Below, piece after piece: positions 48,384 to 61,633 of a stretch of 64,000 nt of DNA. The translations under genes and the position numbers were made by a program. The notes below the pieces were generated by a model. The model was not told the DNA's origin and searched no databases. It saw only the letters and a list, made by a program, of their open reading frames with translations. How positions within the stretch are numbered: position 1 is the stretch's first letter; each line of letters opens with the position of its first letter. Source of the DNA: Macrotrachela quadricornifera. Taxonomy: Eukaryota; Rotifera; Eurotatoria; Philodinida; Philodinidae. Location: positions 32,606 through 96,605 of the forward strand of contig JAJEKB010001148.1 of NCBI GenBank assembly GCA_022393335.1. The letters run 5' to 3'.

Positions 48384-49580
48384 ATGGCATGGAGTCGACA
48401 AACATGTCGAACATTATCACTAACCATAGGTTATTTTTGCATATTTGTATTTTTTTCATTGACAATTTATATTGTTTATGTTTATTATTCAACAATTGCA
48501 CCAAGTTTAATAGAAAAAAAGGAATATAAAAGATTTCTATTTCATTTTATATTTGGTAATTGGCTTGCAATAAATATTTATTTTAATTATATTATGGCAT
48601 GGTTAATATCACCTGGACTGGCTAAAAATTATCAAACTTTAGCAACTCAATATCCAATGTGTAAAAAATGTTCAATGAATAAACCACCTCGAACTCATCA
48701 TTGTAGCTGGTGTGATTTATGTATATTAAAATTTGATCATCATTGTCCATGTAAAAATTTTAAAAAACTTAAATTAATTTCAAATATTTTTTTCTTTTTT
48801 TCCAATAGGGCTCAATAATTGTGTTGGCTTTTATAATCATCGATATTTTTTTCAATTCTGTTGTTTTATGGCAAGTGGATGTTTATATGCTGGTATTGTT
48901 GGCTATCGGGAATATCAAATTGCTTTACTTGGACAACAAATGTAAGTTATAATAAAATATTTTAGAATTACTATCTTATATATTTCAGGTTTTATTATAA
49001 AGATTCATTATTTAATCCATTTGAAATTCTTGATACAATGGAAATACCTGGTTTTATAACATATTATATATTTATTGCTGGATTAACAATTAGTTTTTTA
49101 TTATTTGGTCTTATTTTATGGCATGGACGAATGATTGGTCGTGGTGAAACATCACTTGAACGTGTACTTAATCAAGATTATGCTCAACAATGTGATGAAC
49201 AAGGTTTTATTTTTGTTAATCCATATAATTTTGGTTTATTAGAAAATTGGAAACGATTTTTGGGTATTCGAACAATAGGTGAATTTATTCGACGAGTTCT
49301 TTTACCAAGTAGACATAAACCAATAGGTGATGGCATAACATGGAATGGTTATAATGTTAATAAAAATTTACATTTATATCGACGTGGTCTTGGACCACGA
49401 ACACGACCTATTGCTTTTCCACCGGATATGTATCCGAATGTACCTGGCAGTTATCCACCCTCAAGATATCGATCTGTTACACTACCATGGGAAAAACAAC
49501 CTAAATCAGCTAATAGTTCACCTGGTTATCAACCAAAATCAACATCTACAGAAACAATAGATTCATTAAAAGATCAATAA
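48384..49580 (+). CDS. ZDHHC16: DHHC palmitoyltransferase, ZDHHC16-like
   Basis: Three exons, 48384-48750, 48809-48941, 48989-49580, in phase, 363 residues (human ZDHHC16 377). Two N-terminal membrane helices (about residues 13-35 and 52-74) precede the Cys-rich domain: [18 protein letters not shown], then DHHCPWLNNCVG, whose Cys is the acyl-accepting residue. The first intron interrupts the Trp codon right after DHHCP. Two more helices follow ([10 protein letters not shown] region; [10 protein letters not shown] region). The C-terminal cytosolic tail contains [27 protein letters not shown] and RVLLPS, which are ZDHHC16-specific rather than general DHHC features. The enzyme S-palmitoylates proteins at ER/Golgi membranes. 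The start is the first ATG in the frame. Confidence 0.85.
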
Positions 49581-49736
49581 GAATTTTGTTTTTTTTTTTT
49601 TTTAATTAATAACATTTGATTTTTAGCAAAAAATAAAAGATATGAAATGAATTAGCCTTGTCTGTTTTTTTTTATATATATATTCTTTATATTGAATTAT
49701 ATTGGCGGGTAAATAAAATTTCATTATCATTAATCA

Positions 49737-50996
49737 ATGTTTGATTTATTTCGATTTGTTTGTGAACTTATATTTGGTTCATCATTATCTCTTTCACATG
49801 AAAGTTTTGATTATCTTTCATCTAAACTTCATATTATTATTATTCAAATTATTCAACAATCATTTTTAATTGCATTAAAATCTAAACGAACTCGATTATT
49901 AGGTGATGATTTACAATTAATACTTAAATGTCGAAATATATCTCCATTATTTGGTTATTGTTGTTCATCAACTACAGATACAGAATCATTATTTCAAACT
50001 GTACATCAAGGTACACGTACAGTATTTATTCAAACTGATACTTTAATTAAATTGAATAGAAAATATTTATTTACAACAAAGTAATTGAATTATTATTTTA
50101 CAAAAAAAGAAAATTCAATTGTTTTTTTTTGTTTTTAGTATTTTATATGGAAATAAAAATTTTCCAAAAAAATCTATTATTTTATATAATGATATTATTC
50201 TTCATGTTGAATGGTTAGTTATAAATGGTGAACAAAAATATTCTCAAATAAAATCATCATTATGTAATAAATCAATATTAAAAATTGAACAACAACTTTA
50301 TTTATCATTTATTCAATCAAAAAATTTTAATGAAAATATTTTGAATTTTTTACATTATGATCATATTGCATTAAATACTATACTTTCAAATATTATTGAA
50401 TGGTGTCGAAATAATATATGTGAATGTCTTATACATAGTTGTCGATTAGAAAAACGTCGTCAATTAGTTTATTATCTAAATATTATTGATTGTTTACTTG
50501 AAAATACATCGATAAATATTCAGTATTATTTACATATTTTATCACCAATTATTATCACTTGTCTTTTATATGAATATGAGGTTAGAAAACAAAAATTCTA
50601 GATATATATATATATGATATTTTTCTATTTAAGATTGATGAACCATTGGATTTTGATGATAAGAATGAAAAATCTATTGTTGATACTGGTCATATATGGT
50701 CACTTCGTTTATTAGCTACTCGAACATGTGTTAAAATATTACAACGTTCAAATTTTCTTATTTATGATGTCTTTTATACTCGTATAATATCTCGATTTAT
50801 TTGTTCATTAATTAATCCACATAGTTCACCTTCTATAATTTATTCTATTCTTTGTCTATTTGAACAATTAGGTCCTTATGCTTCTCGTGTATTTTTATTA
50901 CCGTATTTATTAGATATAGATTTATCAAAAATTCTTTCTTCAAATTCAATAATTAAAGTACTTGAACGCATTGCTATAATGATCGTAGAAAAATAG
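49737..50996 (+). CDS. TAF6/TAF6L-family protein
   Basis: Three exons, 49737-50080, 50139-50580, 50634-50996, in phase, 382 residues. The N-terminus is a histone-fold-like segment: SFDYLSSKLHIII..., KSKRTRLLGDDLQLILK, then NISPLFGY, matching TAF6's histone fold and its NVEPLYGF end. Next comes the linker with NFPKK and HVEWL, then a helical HEAT-type region with YYLHILSPIIITCLL and HIWSLRLLATRT, in the positions of TAF6's LIPAVMTCVV and HWALRDFAA. TAF6 pairs with TAF9 in TFIID; the paralogue TAF6L sits in SAGA. The protein is much shorter than human TAF6 (677) or TAF6L (622), lacking the C-terminal tail. Which paralogue it is cannot be decided by eye. It starts about 157 bp after the ZDHHC16 stop. 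Confidence 0.65.
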
Positions 50997-51939
50997 TACT
51001 ATAAGTTCTATCTAGAAATAAAAATTATTCAATTGATAAATAATTTTATTTACTGTTTAAAATTTAGACTATGATCACATACATTAGCTAATACTACTCT
51101 CTTAAGTATGTCATTTTTACGTTGATTATAATACTCTCTTTAGATAGTATATAGTCTTTTCAGAAATTCTTTGAAATTCACTGTCAATAACTTATCAGAT
51201 AGGTTTTTTCTTAAAAAACTCGATTAAAAACCTTACAAAGAAAGTTCAGGTAATCTTGCAATACGCAATTCGATGCGTCTTCATCTTCTCTTTCGAATAG
51301 TAAAAATTGCAGCTTTCTATTCTATTCTTATCAAAAATTATTCAAAAAAAAATATACACTGAATAAGCATTACATATGATAGAAAAAAAGAGATCTTACT
51401 GAAATTTTATTATTATTAGATTAGTTGAAGTATAATCAAATAGCATAGAAAAATAGAGCATTCTTTTCTCGTGAAGATTATATAGAAATGTACAGTATTG
51501 AATTGTCACTTTCACTACTTTTGGGTCGCCCTAAGCAATATAATAAAGGTTATTTCGCGAAAATTTTACTATCAAGTTTTTAAAAAAAAACAAGCGTGGA
51601 ATAGCAAAATCTTTTCTAGTTTATTATTCTACAGTTATATTTTATAAAACAAATTGTACGGTCAAATGAAATGGTGATTTATTTACTTACGTTCACAATA
51701 AATATTCGTGATATGACTCGTTAACCATCTTTTTATTATCGGCCTTCATTAAACAAAATACCGTGTCTAGAATGTATTCAAACAAGGTAAATGTATTTTT
51801 TTGTTCATTAGACCGATAAGTTTATAGATTATTTGCACAATCGAAACCGCAAGGACAAAAAAAAACATATGCTGATTAATCTCGATGGAAAAAGTGACAC
51901 TCATTTACTTTTCACATAAACAGTAACTTGCAATAATAC
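50997..51939. other. intergenic with one dispersed repeat copy
   Basis: A diverged copy of the 41.6 kb repeat arm is present at about 51,227-51,357 (landmarks ATTCGATGC, TCTTCTCTTTC, AAAAATTATTCAAAAAAAA). No gene is otherwise seen. Confidence 0.45.
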
Positions 51940-52556
51940 ATGGCTATGAATTACGATACTATAGTAGGACAAGATACATTATACATGGAAGATTCACTAT
52001 GGGCTTCCTCAATTGATCCATTGGATGATGAATATCCCATAGGAGTTACTATTGCTATAGGTGCTCTTCTATTCGCTGGTGCTGTAGTAGTTTCTTTGGC
52101 ACTAATTCCTGCTCATGTGGCTGGCAAAAATGATGTACCTCGGAGTACAACAACGACAACTAGTACGTTTGTTTATATTCTAATGAAATTTCTTATGTTA
52201 TAGGTCTGTAACTGGAAGTACTATTTCGAATGATATTTTTAGTTCTAAACATAGATAACTGAAAATTTTTTTTTTATTTGTATATAACCAAAATAATATT
52301 TTATATTTTTAGCTGAAAGTACTGTTCCGACTGACATTCTTAGTTCTACAAGTAGATAATTTAAATTTTTTTTATTTATATATAATCAAGGTGATGTTTT
52401 ATATTTTTAGCTGAAAGTACTATTCCGACCGACATAATTAGTACAACAGCAGGTGCTGCATCTAAAATTCGTCGTAATCGTGAAGCAACAAAAATATCAA
52501 CATTCCGTCCATTAGTAACATATCATGATTTATCTGAAGTTGATGATGTAATGTGA
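51940..52556 (+). CDS. small single-pass membrane protein with duplicated mini-exons
   Basis: Exons 51940-52162, 52313-52351 and 52411-52556 join in phase 1 and give 135 residues. Residues 1-32 are acidic and hydrophilic; about residues 33-58 form one transmembrane helix (IGVTIAIGALLFAGAVVV); there is a Thr run, then the modules TESTVPTDILSST and TESTIPTDIIST from successive exons, and a basic region (KIRRNREATK) with an acidic C-terminus ending EVDDVM. No family is recognised. The middle exon is only 39 bases and could be skipped without breaking the frame. A third, non-functional copy of the same exon lies just upstream (separate entry). Confidence 0.6.
52208..52450 (+). repeat. threefold tandem exon-plus-intron duplication
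   Basis: The unit (mini-exon with following intron, about 100-110 bp) occurs at about 52,208-52,310, 52,311-52,408 and 52,409 onward. Copies two and three start after TTTTTAG with CTGAAAGTACT. The first copy reads GTAACTGGAAGTACT, having lost the acceptor AG at that position, and the nearest AG (TTATAG at about 52,203) gives an immediate stop in the needed phase. The first copy is thus a dead exon. Confidence 0.6.
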
Positions 52557-53702
52557 AGATTTGACTAGAAGAAATTTTTGTTAATCAAAATCACAAATTT
52601 TATTTGTCTTTATTCCGATATAATATTAACAAATTTCAAAAGATCTGAAGCATGTATAAAATAACAATAAATAGGAAATCATTTTATCGTTTAATATAAA
52701 TTGAACAATCGTCCTACTTATTAAATATCTCTCATTTGTCTTAGTTCGTTACTACAAATATTCTATCATAAATAATTAATTTAATCGTGCAGAATGATAT
52801 AATTATAATAGAGTAATAACATGATAATAGAACTTTGTAGTTAAGATTTTAAAATTAATGAAAAACAAATATATTGTTTAATGGAAATGAATACACTTAT
52901 TAAGTTCAATATTTCTTGCCTAAACATATTTATGTTTAAAATAATAAAATAAAGAGTGAGTAGTAAAATTTTATTTTTTATAAACAAGAAAAAAATCGAT
53001 ATAATATTATACCTCTTTTCTTTTTTTTTCATATAAATTTGATTTAAACTAAATGATAATGTTGTAGAAACAAATCTTTCGAGAATTTCTAATTCATACA
53101 ATACAATTATAGTTTTATAAAGAAAATATAAATCTGAAGGTTATATTATGCACTATTAAGGACAGTCATCTGTAGCTATATTATTACATAGTAGAAGGTA
53201 ATAAAAGTAGAATGATAATTATAATATAAACCTTCATAAAAAAAAAATGAAATATAAGTCATTACTGATATGTATCTGTAATGTATGTCAATGACATGCA
53301 CTCATACATATGACGAAGGTTATAAAGGAATGATAAGTAATGACAACTATTGTTTATTTCTAAACACTAATGACATAGAATATTCCTCCACTAAAGTTGC
53401 ACATTATGTCTACAATCTGTATCATAATACGAAAATATCTTAGCGTATAATTTCGAATAATGAATATTACAAATGGTTAATTAGTGAATGAAATTTTCTT
53501 TAAAAGTATTTATATTTGTATTATTAACGTCTTTATATTTTAAAAAAAAACAACGAATAAATATATTGTTCAAGGTTATTAATTAAACTGAAAAAAAAAC
53601 GTTAAGTAATAAGAAAATCATATAACAGAATACTTCACAAGTCATTAAATATAAATGATTATTTAATCAACATTATTATCACAAAATAATTCCCATCAAA
53701 AA
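52557..53702. other. intergenic, no gene seen
   Basis: AT-rich spacer between the small membrane protein (+) and the GT92 gene (-), with convergent 3' ends. A minus-strand frame at 52,841-53,101 is low in coding character. Confidence 0.5.
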
Positions 53703-56534
53703 TTAAAACCAATATTTGTTCTTATCATTTTGTTTCATCTTTTCCTTTTCTTCATGTAGTTTAACAATTACTTGCCATAATATAGAATCATAAACATATT
53801 CTCGACTTCCATGATGATAATATAAAAATTGTTCATCACGATTAATTATCGAAGAAGGATAATGATTGATATGAATCAATTTTTTTGAATCATCAAATGG
53901 ATTACGTGATGGAATAATTCCATTATTTTTATAATACGATCTACCTGATATTAATGATGCATAATGTATAGTAATAATATTTGTATAAATAGGTCTTGTT
54001 AAATATTTATCACGATCATTCCATGTTATTAATCGATGTTGAAATTGTTCTGTGACAAAAGGAAGAGAAGATGAACTTTTTTTACCCATAAAATTTAAAC
54101 CTTTTAATAAAATTCCATCATATTCTGTAAAATATTCTTTTAAATATTGACTAAGCATTGAACTACAATTTTGTTGATTAAAATTACAATTTGATAAAAA
54201 TATTTTTGATTGATTAGAATAAAAATCTAAATATTCATCAAGATCCCATGTACCAAGCCAATCAAATGCTGAACGAACACGCATTAAACAATGCATTTTT
54301 CCAACAAATTGATCAATCCAATGAAATCTTTTTCGATAAATTAGTTGTTTTGCTAATGGATATGGAATATAAACAATTTCACCACGATTAATATATGATT
54401 GAAAAAATTCTTTATATTTTAATGTTCGATCATATATATAAAATTGTTCAATACCAATTAATAAATGATAATCAATCCATTGTTTCATTATATGTAATGG
54501 AACATTATTATATAATGCTTTAAGACAATGTCCAATAGTAACACGACGTACTGAAAACCAACATAAATTAATATTAAATTGTAAAATTTGTCCATTTAAT
54601 AATTGAGTAAAGAAAAGTGTTATTTGAGAATTATTTATTTGATCAATTTCATCATTTTCACATTGAATAATAACAGTTCGATCATATTCATGAATATTTA
54701 GATGACGAAAATAACAGTTAGATAATTTTGATTTATATAGACATTGAATTGAATAAATATTTTCAAAATGTGGAGCTAAATTACCTATATTAATAAGTGG
54801 AAAATTTTCATTTTCAATTAATATAAATAAAAAATTTAATTTTTGTTCAGATTGCCATTCAAGTTCATATAAGATTAATGTTCGATTGAATGCTACAAGT
54901 TCTAATGATTGTTGAAAATCGATTGGACATAAATGAAGTTGACGAATGTAGGTAAATTTCCTATCAAATTCTTGTGTCTTGATCAAACTGGTTAAAGAAT
55001 TACTCTTGATTCTATCTAACAAAGATTAAAAAAAATAAGAAAATTTTCATTCGAAATTTGAGTTAATTCAGTCTAATATCAGTTTTATCATTTATTTAAG
55101 TAGAGATATACACAAAACAATTTATGTTACTAATACTTCGAAACATAGCATTTAATATTTTGACTATCTAACTGTTATTTCTGCACGCATTTTAAAATAT
55201 TTTTATATGAAAATAATTAATATCAAAGTATGATAAAATAAGAAGTTTGCTCAATACTACACTTATTTTGCAGTCGACTGTGCATGTATCAACAATATCA
55301 CTTTGTCTTCTTTTTGTATTATATTTTTTGTAGAGCTGAAGATTACTTTCATTATTATACACTATACTCAAGAGTCTTCTATAGGGAACAGATGTATACA
55401 AATAGTATTCGATCTCTACTATAAGAATATATAATCAAATTAGAACAATATTGTTGAGTTCAAAATTAGAAAGTGGGCGAGACTTATGACGTTCACTATA
55501 TTTAAGAGACATATCTGCCATTTACTACTAGTAAAATTCAAGAAACTCAACAGGGTCACGATCGTTACCCATATCTTCACTTACACTCACTATATGAGAT
55601 GAAATTTAAAGAATTTAACGGTAATGAATTTCCATTTTCTAGACGGTAGGTATTGTCAATTTAATTTATATTATTTCAGATAGTAATCATCTTCGATGAA
55701 TATTGCAAATGAAATTTCGAGAGTATAATTACATTATTTTTTAACTTGAAATTACCTTGTTTCTTTCATTCATATCAATCTTTCACTGATTATATTACTT
55801 GAAACATCAGTCTAACACTTTATTGTTAATATATCATTGAATGATGAAAAGAAACTGAAGGATAAAGTAACATAATAAAGCATAAAGGAAAGAACATTGA
55901 GGGCAATACAAAACACGATCATTATCTTCATACAAATCAGCAGTAAAGAGAGCTACTTGTGCTTTTATATGAACGTACGTGTAACGTTCTTTTTACCTTC
56001 ATTTATAACCTCCTTTTTATGCACTTTAAGTACATATATGTTATACAAAATTCATTTAATTGATATTTAAAACGATTTTAAAGCACAAAGACAAACAACA
56101 TTCACGAATAATAATTCTATATAAAGAATACTTTAGAATAATTTCTACTATCTATATCAATGAAAATATTCTTTTTCTAACTATGATAACATCATCACAT
56201 ATTCGTAAAACATTATAAAAATACAGAAGATAACTGAATCAAACATCTGATTATAAAATCTCTATTCACTAATTTGAAGCAAGAATCTTTTTTTTTAAGA
56301 ACGAATGAATGAATAAAACAATAGCAAATGTATTGAATTGTAACAGACATAATCTTTAATTGTTTCTCTCAAAAAAAAAATATAAGTACAATACTACTTA
56401 CCATCTTCCGAATAATCTAACGATCCTATTACTATTACTTGATAAATTTGTAAGCAAAAAATAAGTATGAACATCGTCAAAAATATTCGTTGAAATTTAA
56501 TGGATGGATATATAGTTCTTGAAAAGTATCTCAT
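53703..56534 (-). CDS. GT92-family glycosyltransferase (type II membrane protein)
   Basis: Two exons: 56534-56402 and 55015-53703, joined in phase 1 across a 1.4 kb intron to give 481 residues. Exon 1 starts MRYFSRT and supplies a signal-anchor helix (FLTMFILIFCLQIYQV), so the catalytic part faces the Golgi lumen. Exon 2 carries the GT92 (DUF23) core: WIDYHLLIGIEQFYIYDR, then YIPYPLA, the GKMHCLMR Cys segment and WLGTWDLDEYLDF, whose D-x-DE is the expected metal/nucleotide-sugar motif, followed by INHY near the end. Animal GT92 members include beta-galactosyltransferases acting on glycan cores; the acceptor here is unknown. Six or more N-glycosylation sequons fit a luminal protein. The join to exon 1 rests on phase and the sensible signal anchor. 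Confidence 0.75.
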
Positions 56535-56874
56535 TATCAAAACCATCCTTAAAGTGAACATCTGATACACTTGAATGAATGTATAAACGCATGATATTAA
56601 CCTTATAAGATAAAGAATGATAAAAAGAAAAAAAGAAAAAAAGTAAAATGAATATTACTCTTGCCATTGTTTGATTTAAACACTATTTTTTTGTTTCACA
56701 GAATATACCTCCAACAAATTTTTTTTACCAATATTTCTAAGTTTGTCATAATATTCTCAATTAAAAAGAAAATTCCATATTCAATTAGGAAAACAAATAA
56801 AATATATATTTTTAAAAGTTATTTATAAAAACAAAGAACAAAAAAGAAAAAGAGAAGAACAATCATTGTTATTT
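56535..56874. other. intergenic; GT92 promoter and site-1 protease 3' region
   Basis: About 340 bp separate the GT92 start from the stop of the next gene upstream on the same strand. AT-rich with poly-A runs. Nothing further is seen. Confidence 0.5.
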
Positions 56875-59800
56875 CTATGGTTTATGTAATGATGATGCAA
56901 AATGATATTGCCGTTGTTTAGTCATTGATCTTAATCTTTTAGTATTCGATTTTCGATTATAAAAACCATTTCCACAAAATATAATAATTAATATTTGATA
57001 AACTCGTGATCGAAATAAAATAATAAGAACACAAAAAACACCAATTGATCCAAATAATGATGGAATAAATATTGGATTTTGTAATGTAAAAAAAGCTCGA
57101 ACTATATGTGATGATGTTTCACTACTATCACTCATAATATTATTATCAAAATTTTCATCATCATTTAACATTAATTGATTTTGATATCTCATTATATTAC
57201 TAGAATAAAACAAAATAATATTAATTAAATAATAAAGAAATATTACTTTTGAGATACTGAATTAATAATTAACGGTTCTGATGGTTTAACTGGTTTATTA
57301 ATAAAACATTTTGGTAATTTTTTTTCTTTATTTATATTATCTTGATTAGATTTTTCAATAACACGAGAAAATTTATGTAAACGACTTGTATTTAATCTTT
57401 CAAGTTGAGGTACATCGAAATCCATTTGTCTATTTTCATCTAATTGTAAAAATAATTTCGGTACACGACTTGATGTTGTAAATTCTAATAAAGCAAGTAA
57501 TAACCAATAACAATCACGTACAAGATGTACAGAATCAATACAATTTGAATCACCATATATAGCTACACGACCACCACCAGATGCTTCAACAAGACCAAGT
57601 ATTGGCATTGATATAGGACGAGTTTTCATTATTGTTTCAATATCAATTTGATGTTTTAAACGTTTTTCATTTTTATCAAGATTTAAATGACGTTGATGAG
57701 GTATATGAGGAGATATAGGCATTTGAATTATTGTTTCACCTTGATCATTTAATGGTCGATAAATTAAATAACCATCGGCTGGAAATTGAACAATATGTGT
57801 ACCTAAATATTTTAATTAAATTAAAAAAATAAAATTTTCTGTTTTTTTTTTTGTAACCTGATGCATAATAGATCATATGTTCTCCAAGATCAAAATTTCC
57901 TTCTAAAACAGTATCACCTAATGCAATACCAAGTGGTTTTAAAAGATTATTTAATGCTGGTAAATTAGCGCCACCAGTTTCTGGTAACCACCTTTTATAT
58001 TAAAAGAAAAAAAAAAAGACAATAATAATAAAGATATTATTTTTTATACCATTGTCGAGTATTTTCATCAAAAAATTGTACACGTTTCATAACAGATACA
58101 TTATACCAATCAGCAAATACAATAAGTGATAAAGATTTATTAACAACATCATTATGTAATTTAGAAATTTCTTCAAGAAAAAATTCTTCTTCTGGATCAA
58201 CAATTAATAATGTTCCTAACAAAAAAAATCAAATTTAATACATAGAATATTAGAAAAATTTTTATATTTTATTTTTGTTTATTATTAAACAAGCGGTTTG
58301 ATGTATAAGAATAGCGAACCTTTCTTTATTGTAGATATAGAATGAGCAAGCATCTTCGAATGATACAGTTCGTATTTTATTCGGTTTATTTAATAGAAGA
58401 ATTTCCTTGTTGAAATTGATACTTCAGCCTGTTCATAGGTAATGCACTCATCGATTTTTTTATAACTTTAACAACGAAACAAGATGATTTATCGGTGTCA
58501 AACAGTAGTTCAATCTTCAATAATACTACTATTATGTTCATTTTTTTAAACGATAAAGTGCAGTTTGAAATATGATTGTAGATAGTAAAATCCTTTTTTC
58601 TTTCACTATCTTTACACAAAAAATGCCTTGATTTTGGCTAGTGACTATCATTTACTTTTCAATAATTTTCTAAGGTTAGTATCTGATATTTTCTTAACAT
58701 TTACTGAAAATATTTACCATAAAGTGAAGCATCAAAACATGTATATGGTTGTCCTAATACTTCAATAAAATATCCAGCATTTCTTAAATGTTCATAAACA
58801 TGACGAAAATTTGTATGAATATGATCTGCATTCCAATCTAATGGATCATTTTTTTGTTTTAAATCATCACGTGGAAAATATCCAGGTGGATAACCAATTG
58901 AATGATATTGATCCCAAATTATACGATGAGAACGAATCGGTGTTGGAATTATACGAACACGAATTGGTAAAATTAAATCACTTCGTTGTGTTAAACTTTC
59001 TGAATCTTTTGCTGGTGATTCAATAGTTAATGTAACATGACCTTGTATTATTCCTTCAAATTCTGATGCATTTCGATGAATAGTCATTGATATTGCAAGA
59101 TAACCTGACCATGGCCATAATTTTGATGAAAAATCAAATGATAATTCAAGATATTGACCATATAAACCTTGTGGATGCCATTGAGGCTAAATATAAAATA
59201 AAGATTTTTTTATTCTTAAATTCAAGTATTCTTACTTGTCCAACAACTTCACCAACAACATCCATTCCATTTAAAATTGTTACATTAACAATAATTGGTA
59301 TAGCACTATAATAAAGTGGTTGTAAACAATATGGCCAAAAATATGGACATTCTGTAAAATCAATATATGATGGACTTAATCTATAATATATTTATCTATT
59401 AGTATTTTATATTAAAATAAAATTTTTTACGATGCTTGTGGAATATATTGATTAAGAATACGAAATGCATGTAATAAATTTAATTTTCCATGTCCTTGTT
59501 CAAACATATTAGCATGTCGAATACGTTGTGCAGATGCTAATAATGTTTGTTTTAAACTAGCTGGATTAATTATATTTGGTGTACGATGAAGTACAGAACT
59601 TTAAATAAAAAAATATAATTAATAAGAATTTAAAATCTATTTAAATATAAACCTTGCTAAAAGAGCAACAGCACCAGCAACAACAGGTGATGCAACACTT
59701 GTACCTGATAATACTTTACAACCAGATACAAGATTTGAACCTCTTACAAGTGAACCATATGTTACTAAATCAGGTTTCATTCGACCATAACCAGCTGGAA

Positions 59801-61491
59801 GCTAAATTAAAATATTCAAATTTATTTCTTAATCATTTTAATCTAATACAATATATATTTTACCTCCCATGTTGTCATTCCTCGAGATGAAAATCGTGAT
59901 ACTGCATCATCTATTGTAATACTTCCAACTCCAATAACATCCATTTGATCAGCAGGATTATTCAATGTACTATATAAAACAAAAAAAAGATTCAAATTTA
60001 TTTATTAATTAATATAAACTAATTCCTTACCCATATAATGGTCCATCATTTCCAATTGCTGATACAAGAATAATACTATTCGAAGTTAAATCCCATACCT
60101 ATATTAAAATAATTAGTATATCACTCATAATGAAATTTTTTATAATGTTTATCAATAAAATTAACCATGTTCGAGTCAAATTCTCGCTCTCATCATCAAA
60201 CTAAAAAATTTTGTTGATAAACAATATAAAAAGTTTCATTATCACATATTTTTTTTTATAAAAATAAAATAAATACCTTATCAATAAATGGTTGATCCAT
60301 AAAATCTGCACCACCAATACTTAAATTTAATACATGTACTTTCTTTACAATAGCATAATTAAAAGCATCAAGAAACCAAGATGTATAAGATATCTAAATA
60401 ATCATTTTCTCTTTTCTTTCTTTTATAAATAAAAATTTGTAAAAATCATACATGATTATTTGTAAATACTTTAAATATATGTAATTGAGCTTCTGGTGCA
60501 ATACCTAAACATTCTTCATTACTTCCAATAACACCAGCAACAAATAATCCATGACCAATTGCTAAAAATAATATATTTTCATTTTTAATATAATTTAATC
60601 AAAAAAAACGAATTTGTTTTTTTTACTATCATGATCATTTTTTTCATCCGTCCAGTTTGTTACTTCTGCAATATTAGGAAAATGTGGATGACCATCTTGA
60701 ATACCTGTATCAAATACTGCAACATGAATACCAGCACCTAAAAAAGAAATATATTTAAATAATAATTGAATTTATTTAGTTTTTCTTCTAACCTCGATGA
60801 CCCATTTTCCATAATTTTGGTGCATGTAAACTTTCTGCTATTCGAATATGACTTGATGAACTACGATGTAATTTTCTTTTATTACTAGTTATTTCATTAT
60901 CTTCTTCAACTAAATATATAAAAATAATTAGTTATTAAAACATATATAAATTAATACAAACTATTTGAATAATGAATATGACGAATAATTTGTCGATGAG
61001 GATTAACAGATCGAATAAGTGGATGTTTTTTAAGAGCATTTATTATCTGTTCATTACTATTAAACTATGTACAAAGAAGAAAAAAAATTTATTGAATTAT
61101 ATTTAAAAAAAAAAAAAAACTATACTCGAACAATATCAAAATCAGACGGATAACGTTGCATTGGATTATTTCGTTGAATTACTTCATAATTAGATATATG
61201 ATTACGTTGGAAAATTCTTTCTAAATAATTTAAACGACTTTTTTCATTATAATAACCAGTAAATTGAATAATAAATTCTTCAAAAAAAAAACAAAAATTT
61301 TCAATAATTATTTTAAATAAAATAAATTTTCTACCATCTTGTATTGTTTTTGTTTTATATTCAATATTTAAATTTTGTATATCGACATTTGTTGTTATAT
61401 TACATGAAAATATTTCATTACAATTGATTGATTTTATTATTATAAAGAAAATAAGATAAAGAAGTAAAATCTTTTTTAAAACATCGACCAT
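56875..61491 (-). CDS. MBTPS1: membrane-bound transcription factor site-1 protease (S1P/SKI-1)
   Basis: Seventeen exons (minus): 61491-61335, 61277-61126, 61064-60962, 60909-60793, 60737-60627, 60561-60452, 60393-60277, 60098-60031, 59969-59864, 59801-59653, 59598-59431, 59380-59236, 59186-58718, 58215-58050, 57991-57858, 57802-57247, 57199-56875. All phases agree: 1,050 residues (human 1,052). Signal peptide, prodomain ([12 protein letters not shown]), then the subtilase catalytic set: Asp in VAVFDTGI, His in IGHGLFVAG, oxyanion Asn in SAIGNDGP, Ser in [10 protein letters not shown] long luminal domain with [17 protein letters not shown] and YGDSNC follows, then one membrane helix and a basic tail. 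S1P cleaves SREBP, ATF6 and GlcNAc-phosphotransferase precursor in the Golgi. Odd: GHG is followed by Leu, where Thr is usual. Confidence 0.95.
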
Positions 61492-61633
61492 CGTAGTCCA
61501 TGCTGAATATAAAACAAATAATTAAAAAAGAAATAATTTTATTACATTATCTAAAAATTCAACTTAATTAGACATATATGCTTATGTATATATATATATA
61601 GATAAGAAAAAAAAAAGAAAAAAGAAAAGAAAA

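Noticed and set aside
58386..58619. 77-codon minus-strand frame inside the site-1 protease gene
   Set aside because: It lies in a 502 bp intron whose flanking exons join perfectly in phase and match the human protein without it.
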